From positions 1-64,000 of the forward strand of contig JAVXUO010003043.1 of NCBI GenBank assembly GCA_033065855.1: a stretch of 64,000 nt of DNA, in the 5' to 3' direction. How positions within the stretch are numbered: the first letter of the stretch is position 1; each line of letters begins with the position of its first letter. Of the stretch, positions 58,813 through 64,000 are shown piece by piece. The position numbers were made by a program, and so were the translations under genes. The stretch is from Escallonia rubra. Its lineage: Eukaryota > Streptophyta > Magnoliopsida > Escalloniales > Escalloniaceae. The notes under the pieces were generated by a model, which worked only from the letters and a program-made list of their open reading frames with translations, was not told the origin of the DNA and ran no database searches.

Positions 58813-60416
58813 CCCTCCTGAACTATATGTACATTTTATTTTTTATTATAGTAAACATATTTTAAAGTTATATAGTTGTTTTTTGTTTGTTTTAGGGTTA
58901 AATAATTGCTGATGGATCAGCAATTATTTAATCCTAATGTGCATTTGGGGGATTGTGCCTTGTTGTTGAGAACTTGAATTTGTAATTACAGGTTTGGGCA
59001 TTAAAAAAATATTTTTTTGACTTTTAGCGACGGATTTAATACTATCCCTACAGCTCCACTTTTAGCGACGGAAATGCCGTCGCTAAAAAGTGAACCTTAA
59101 GCGACGGAATTTCCGTCGCTAAAATTATTATTCCGTCGCTAAATATTTAACGTAATAAATTATTATTTTTAAAAAATAAAATTAAATTAAAATACTGAAA
59201 ATACATTTAGCGATGGAATTTCCGTCGCTAAACTATAAAGTAATTTTGTCGCAAAACTTTTAGCGACGAGGTGTCCGTCACTAAAAGCTTTTAGCGACAG
59301 ATCTCCCTGTCGCTAAAAGCCTTATTTCTTGTAGTGTTCTTAGCCAAAGTTTGGAGTTAGACTTTGGACTTGAACTTTGGAGTTGGACGTGGACTTGAAC
59401 GAAGATTTGGATCTGGACTTAAAGTATATTTGATCTTTGTTACTAAGTCTTTCTTGAAAGATCTCCCAGAAAATCAAGCAAAGAACAAACTAAGAAATTT
59501 CTCTCAAATGAGTTTTCATTCGAAGGAAAGTAAGTTTTCATTTTGAATTGATCCTTCAGTTTCTTCTTATTAAGGTACAGAAATTCTTTTCGGTCGAAGT
59601 CAAGATTTTCGGTCGAAGCCAAGATTTTTTGGTTGAAGCCAGAGTTTTCATTCGAAGCAACATTTTCGTTCGACTGAAAAGTAGTTTTCATTTTACTCAA
59701 TCCTTCAGTGGCCTCAACATCTCTCAGCTCTATCATTTTATTCGACCGAATTCCTCAGAGATGTTTTCATTCGAATCAAAGTTTGTGTCATCCCTTTTTA
59801 GCGGTCATATTCTCTTCCAGTATAAAAGGGGTCATTGGAAGCATTTATTACTACTTTCTCAAATCTCTAAAAAATCTCTATTACTTCTCAAATTACTCTC
59901 TCATCTAATTTCACACTTTCATCTATTCATCCTTGAGTGAGTTCATACTTTGAGAAATTGAGAAGCAAGCTTCCTGGTTTAGTTCTTGAAAGATTACATA
60001 TCTTCCCACCTAAGAAAGCTTAGCTTTGTTGTATTCATCGTAGTATCTACTCGTAAACGAGTGTGTTGTTGTATCTCAATTGTAAATCTTATTTTCACTT
60101 GTAATCGTTGGAAACCTTGAAGGGTTTCAAAATCTGTACTATGATTTGAGCTAGCACCCGAAGCTAGCTGGTTAGTGAAAGGCTCGAGTAGGTCTCCCTT
60201 GTGTGGAGTGCTCGGGGACTGGACGTAGGCTGGTGGAGCCGAACGAGTATAAATCTTTGCGTTGATTTATATTTACTATTTATGTTATTACTTTGTAAAT
60301 TTAGCGTTTAAATTTCTATTCAAAGTTGTAAACTCCTATTCACCACACTCTCTTTAGGTGTGCTTAGGGACCCACAGGCATAAGAGCGGGATACAAATAG
60401 CTAGGAGGGGAAGGGC

Positions 60417-60841
60417 TCAATGGTTGACGAGTCCCGGATCTGGATCCTGCTGTTTGTCCTCGTCCACAGGGGTACTATTATCTAGATCTGACTTGGTATG
60501 TCCAGCAGCAGTACCCTGCATGTAAAGGCACATATGCATTAGCAATGAGGACAGTCCCCAACAGACCGGGATCTGGTAACTACTGATCGAGCTCTTCCAC
60601 AGGAGTATTGTCATCGGGATCTGGCTCGGTATGTCCAGGAACAATGCCGTGCAAGTAAAGGGATGGATGCATGAATCTCGATAGTACTTGTAAGTCGTGT
60701 TTACTTCATGTGTTAATTGACTTCATAAAATAATTATTTTGCACCTGATCCCCTCGTGAGCTGATCGTCCGGAATACCTCATCCGCAATGCGTTGGCTAC
60801 TCGGACTACTGCCCAGATCCCTTGATATGTTCATACGAGGC
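60417..60841 (-). pseudogene. TNPA-like terminal exons of CACTA A, with duplicated last exon
   Basis: Exon 60841-60745 (PRMNISRDLGSSPSSQRIAD + EVFRTISSRGDQ) ends at a GTGCAA donor. Two alternative last exons follow: 60648-60580 (GIVPGHTEPDPDDNTPVEEL + DQ, stop) and 60515-60417 (GTAAGHTKSDLDNSTPVDED ... LVNH, stop). They are copies of one another. The nearer copy has TTGCAC where an acceptor TGCAG is expected, while the farther keeps ATGCAG. CACTA B has only one such exon. Confidence 0.6.
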
Positions 60842-60930
60842 CTGCAAAACAATGATTGACACTGAAGGCATTAAGGCTATGTGGCAGCTGGCCATCTAAA
60901 CTGCCATTATCAAACGTTAACTCTATAAGT

Positions 60931-62077
60931 CCGCTAACGACGGAGGTTGAGTAGGAACTAAAGCTACCACATTTGCCTTACAAGCACTGACCGAACAACG
61001 TGGGAACTAAGGGGGCTAGTGCACCTCCTGAACTTTTGAAAGAATTTTTTTTTTGGGAATTGCACCCCGTCCCTACTTCACAGTTCTCTCTCCCCATCCC
61101 CAGACCCCGTCCGCCATCTCTCTCTATGTGACCGGTGACTCATTCCGACTGTGACGACGAACAACGGTGAGTTAGTGACGGGCACTGGGCACTGGCCGAG
61201 CGACGAGCACGAGCTGTGAGCCTGTGACCATATCTGGACGCCGAATCGTTTCTTGAGCTATGCGATTGAAGGAGTGACGGGCGACGCCGCGACTGGGAGG
61301 ATTGACCAACGGCGATGAGCTCCTAACCGATGGTGAAGCAGCTTCTTTGCTCTCTACTGACTGTTGTGGAGCTTGTGCCGTGACTCTGTGACTGTCTGTG
61401 ACATAAGCTGCTTGCCTGCTTCTTTCATTTCTTGAAATTATAATTTAATTTCAGTAATTGATGATATTGAAATTTAAAAATTTTATTTTGTTAATTTGCT
61501 TGCTAATTCTTAATTGGTGATCATTTAGATTTGTTGGAAGAATATGCCTCGATTATATTGGTGATTTGGTGGAAGTTGGAACACCTTAATTATTTGGTTA
61601 ATTTGCTTTGCTAATTCTTAATTGGCTAATTATTTTTTAGTTTATAATTTGGTGCATAGATAGTTTATAATTGTGTTGGAATTTGACGTTGAGCTTGAAC
61701 TAGTTTGGCTATTTAATTTTAAAATTGGGAGGTCGAAAATATACTATTTTGTTAGAATTTGATGTTGTGTTGAGATTGAGAAGTGGAGCTTGAGCACAAG
61801 AGGTTGATCTTGAAATGTGATTTAGTTTTAAAATTAGGAGGCTAATATTGAGATCGGGACGTAGAGCTTGAACTTTGTTTTTGTCTATTAATTTACTAAT
61901 AAATTTTTTTGGTGATTTTGATATATTTGTTGCATCCCCTAAAAAAAAATTCTAATTCTGCCCTCCTTCCAAGGATGATAATATATATATATTTGGGTAA
62001 AAGGTCCCATGTGTGTGTATTACTCCAACTAAAATATTTACAATTGTTTTATGTACTTCTATGCTTCAATCATACAT
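60931..62077. other. No gene seen; repeat-like edges
   Basis: GGGGGCTAGTGCACCTCCTG at about 61010 and TTGCATCCCCTAAAAAAAAATTC at about 61932 resemble edges of a common plant non-coding repeat. No transposase or terminal duplication was established. Confidence 0.4.
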
Positions 62078-62357
62078 CACTACAAGAAAATGTTTTTCGT
62101 GACGGGGCTTTTTCCGGCGGTCTTTTAGCAATAGAATTTCCATCGCTAAAAGCTTTTTAGTTTTTTGGGGGTTTAATAAAAAATTATAAGCGACAGAATG
62201 ACCCCGTCGCTAATAATTTCGTCGGTAAAAGTACGACTTTCACCGACAGACTTTTAGTGATAGGATAATTCCATCGCTAAAAGCCATCATTTATAACAAC
62301 CAGATCTGTTTTTTCTCTCTCCCCATTTCTCTGTTCGAAAATCTGGAAAAATAAAAT

Positions 62358-62570
62358 ATGTCGGTGACTTTCACCTCCACGGTTCACCGCCGTTCTCACC
62401 TCCACAGTGCCCCACCTCTGGCAACACCACATTCTCCCCCCAACACCGGTAGACCAATATATACCTCCATTGTCGCCGCGCCAGCGCCGCCTCCACTGCC
62501 GCCTCGCCACCAACACCGCCGCCCTCCACCGCCGCCGACAACCATTACTCGTCAGCCGCACTTAGAAGGT
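62358..62570 (+). other. Candidate first exon of CACTA C
   Basis: ATG start, MSVTFTSTVHRRSHLHSAPP ... then a Pro/His/Arg-rich stretch (APAPPPLPPRHQHRRPPPPP), ending at a strong donor GAAG/GTAAGT. CCG-rich, like the leader of CACTA B (51420-51600). It may encode the disordered N-terminus of the accessory protein, or be non-coding leader. Confidence 0.35.
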
Positions 62571-62884
62571 AAGTCACCCACTGTTCACTTTTTTTGGTTT
62601 GGCATGGTACATATGTCAAGATTTAGCATCCATTATTGTAATTTTTGGGATTAGATCATGCTACTTTGTTTAATTATATGGTGTTTTGACTGGTTATCTC
62701 GAAAACTATGGTTGAATATTAAAAAAATTTTAAATAATTGAGGTGTTGATTTGATATTGCCCTGCCGAGAGAGAGAGAGAGAGAGGGGCTGCGGGTTAGT
62801 GTGTTTTGGGCTGTGCGTGAGAAGGTGGTTATGGAGTCGCGGTGATGGCAGCTGTGACTCCAAGTGCATTTTCTGAGTGCAGTA

Positions 62885-63290
62885 TGTACGTATAGTATGT
62901 TGTGTGTTGTGTACTTATATATGTAGGTGGTGCAGTGTAAAGTGCTGAGTGTGTGCAGTGGGTAAAATGAGTAGGCAGGTTGTGAGGATACATGGGGTGG
63001 AGGGAGAGAGGCTGTAACAGGCAGCCAGTGTGCTCAGGTTTGTGTGCACGTTTGTGTGGGTTGTGTGCATATATGTGTGTATGTGTTGTGTGTGTGTGTG
63101 CGCGATTTTGTGTGCTGCGTGTGTGAGTGAAGCTGCAATGCAGCTATGTGTGTATGGGTGTGAGAGCTGTGTGCATGGTGTGTGCTTGTGTGCCCATATA
63201 TGTGTGTGTAGTTTCCAAGAGGCAGCTGTGTGCGTGTGTTTTTTTGGGTGTGTATACAAGTGTGTGTGAGGGTGTTAGAGGAGTGCGTGA
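62885..63290 (+). repeat. Interrupted TG-rich low-complexity tract
   Basis: GTGTGTGTGTG, GTGCATATATGTGTGTATG and similar. Open frames on both strands (Cys/Val-rich plus, Thr/His-rich minus) come from the dinucleotide composition. Confidence 0.85.
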
Positions 63291-64000
63291 AGCTGCCAAA
63301 GCATATCGAAGTGACTGAATATGACATTTCGTGGTATTTGCCATGAGAGGTCTTTTTAGGCGAACACCTTCTGGGCGAGAGTTACTTCTCCTCAATTATA
63401 ACTTGGTTCCGAAATGCTAAGTGTATTGCGAGTCTTCGATAATCAACATATTTATAATGGTTGGTTCCCTCTTGGCTTAGTTGGGGATGATTGCGAGTCT
63501 TCCATTGTCTATATTTTTGGTTTAGTTTGCTCAACACAAAAAGTCTGATTTAGCAAACAATACAAATATAAACTTAATTGCACTTTAATGGCAATGACTC
63601 AATGTAGGTTTGTATGCAAATGGCTTAGTCTTGAAACCTAGATGCCCTAACTTTTAGAGTTCAGCAACAGGGGGAATAAAACCAACCAATGATCATCTCA
63701 GAAATATAGTGGATACGAACCATTGGTGCTTTGCCACCATACGATAGTGGCACTAACTAAGATGAACTATACAGACTTGGAAATAGAAAATCTCAATCTC
63801 TTGTGATTTTCTATCAACTTAACCAATTCAGAATCAATCTAGTGCCAATAGAACTGTTGCCCATTGCACAGGCCACATGATGTCAATAAGAAATGAGTTT
63901 TAAGCATGTAATACATTCAATTGATAAACCATAACTCCAAAACTAAATTTGAACTGTTAAAACAACCAATTGTTTAGAGTGTATTATGAGATAAGATTTT
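63291..64000. other. No gene seen
   Basis: AT-rich sequence presumed to be CACTA C interior. No domain recognised. Confidence 0.35.

Larger units (their letters stand above)
51010..59336 (+). mobile_element. CACTA element 'B' (GCGACGG family), 8327 bp
   Basis: Termini CACTACAATAAAAGATGC at 51010 and CTTGTAGTG at 59336; flanks TTT and TTC fit a 3-bp target duplication with one change. Subterminal TTTTAGCGACGGA / TCCGTCGCTAAAAG arrays at 51040-51345 and 59020-59320. Leader DNA at 51370-51640 contains a tandem duplication. A gypsy-like solo LTR occupies 52442-55789. The 3' part has telomere-like arrays and two terminal exons of a TNPA-like gene. No TNPD transposase, so non-autonomous. The two LTR parts flanking B join smoothly, confirming it as an insertion. 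Confidence 0.88.
50894..60376 (+). mobile_element. Ty1/copia solo LTR, split by CACTA B
   Basis: Parts 50894-51009 and 59337-60376 align with the LTRs of the copia element at 30.6-41.5 kb (TGTTGAC start, TTTTGATGATTCCAAGATTA, GCTCGGGGACTGGACGTAGG, end GGGACCCACA). Target duplication GGCAC at 50889-50893 and GGCAT at 60377-60381. No internal region, so a solo LTR of the same family in opposite orientation. It sits inside CACTA A. Confidence 0.88.
50320..60930 (-). mobile_element. CACTA element 'A' (GCGACGG family), interrupted, 5' end not seen
   Basis: Its 3' terminus is at the left: CACTACAAGAAATTGGCC at 50320, followed by TTTTAGCGACGG / CCGTCGCTAAAAG arrays (50350-50640). At 50893 it is interrupted by a copia solo LTR and resumes at 60377. 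The joined flanks match the 3' part of CACTA B read in reverse (GGGGAGTACAAGCC, then GAGCGGGA, then GGATCTGGATCC). The minus-strand last exons of a TNPA-like gene follow (60417-60841). Sequence similarity to B fades by about 60930 and no 5' terminus was recognised. Confidence 0.8.
62078..64000 (+). mobile_element. CACTA element 'C' (GCGACGG family), 5' part, runs off the window
   Basis: Terminus CACTACAAGAAAATG at 62078, followed by diverged TTTTAGCGAYGGA / TCCGTCGCTAAAAG repeats to about 62285 and a leader. A candidate first exon lies at 62358-62570. No 3' terminus before the window end, so extent and content are unknown. Confidence 0.75.

Noticed and set aside
60377-60400. Primer-site-like GGCATAAGAGC after the solo LTR
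   Set aside because: It matches the interrupted CACTA sequence (GAGCGGGA...) plus the target duplication, so it is flank, not a primer site.
63030-63395. Cys/Val-rich and Thr/His-rich frames on both strands
   Set aside because: Product of the TG/CA low-complexity tract.

Overview
The window looks like intergenic DNA of a flowering plant, probably a eudicot. It is AT-rich, its coding traces have introns with GT/AG borders, and nearly every recognisable block belongs to a plant transposon superfamily: CACTA/En-Spm, MULE, Ty1/copia, Ty3/gypsy, LINE or MITE. I could not name the species. I found no intact host gene, no rRNA or tRNA gene and no CRISPR array.

Layout. About 0.3-11.0 kb is a large CACTA element on the minus strand. 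It holds a four-exon TNPD-type transposase gene (4845-8356) that is complete except for one in-frame stop, a TNPA/Ptta-type accessory gene (about 430-4387) cut by a LINE fragment, and near its 5' end a captured piece of a host F-box/LRR-like gene that still has its intron (9345-9789). Next come a gypsy LTR fragment (10975-11310), a GC-minisatellite MITE (about 12.07-12.75 kb) and a rearranged CACTA derivative (13691-18031) with GCGACGG-type subterminal repeats. About 20.2-26.4 kb is a broken minus-strand gypsy derivative in which only GAG is visible; it has an LTR-internal minisatellite and a 1.4 kb strand-biased purine tract. At 27.8-30.0 kb is a long-inverted-repeat element whose left arm is split by two head-to-head MITEs.

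From 30558 to 41537 lies a broken Ty1/copia element with a 5-bp CAACC target duplication. Its 5' LTR was later split by a 5.8 kb MULE (34400-40243) flanked by a perfect 9-bp duplication. Two long solo LTRs with matching 5-bp duplications (42772-45214 and 52442-55789) and a small non-autonomous MULE (47489-48700) follow. The most striking structure is a four-level nest at 50.3-60.9 kb: CACTA 'A' contains a copia solo LTR, which contains CACTA 'B', which contains a gypsy-like solo LTR. A further CACTA ('C') starts at 62078 and runs off the window.

How the parts relate. Only the first CACTA carries something close to a full transposase gene. The GCGACGG CACTA copies (A, B, C and the 13.7-18.0 kb one) show at most short TNPA-like terminal exons, so they look non-autonomous and would depend on an enzyme made elsewhere. 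Target duplications and interruptions give a relative order of events: copia before MULE, and A before solo LTR before B before the inner solo LTR.
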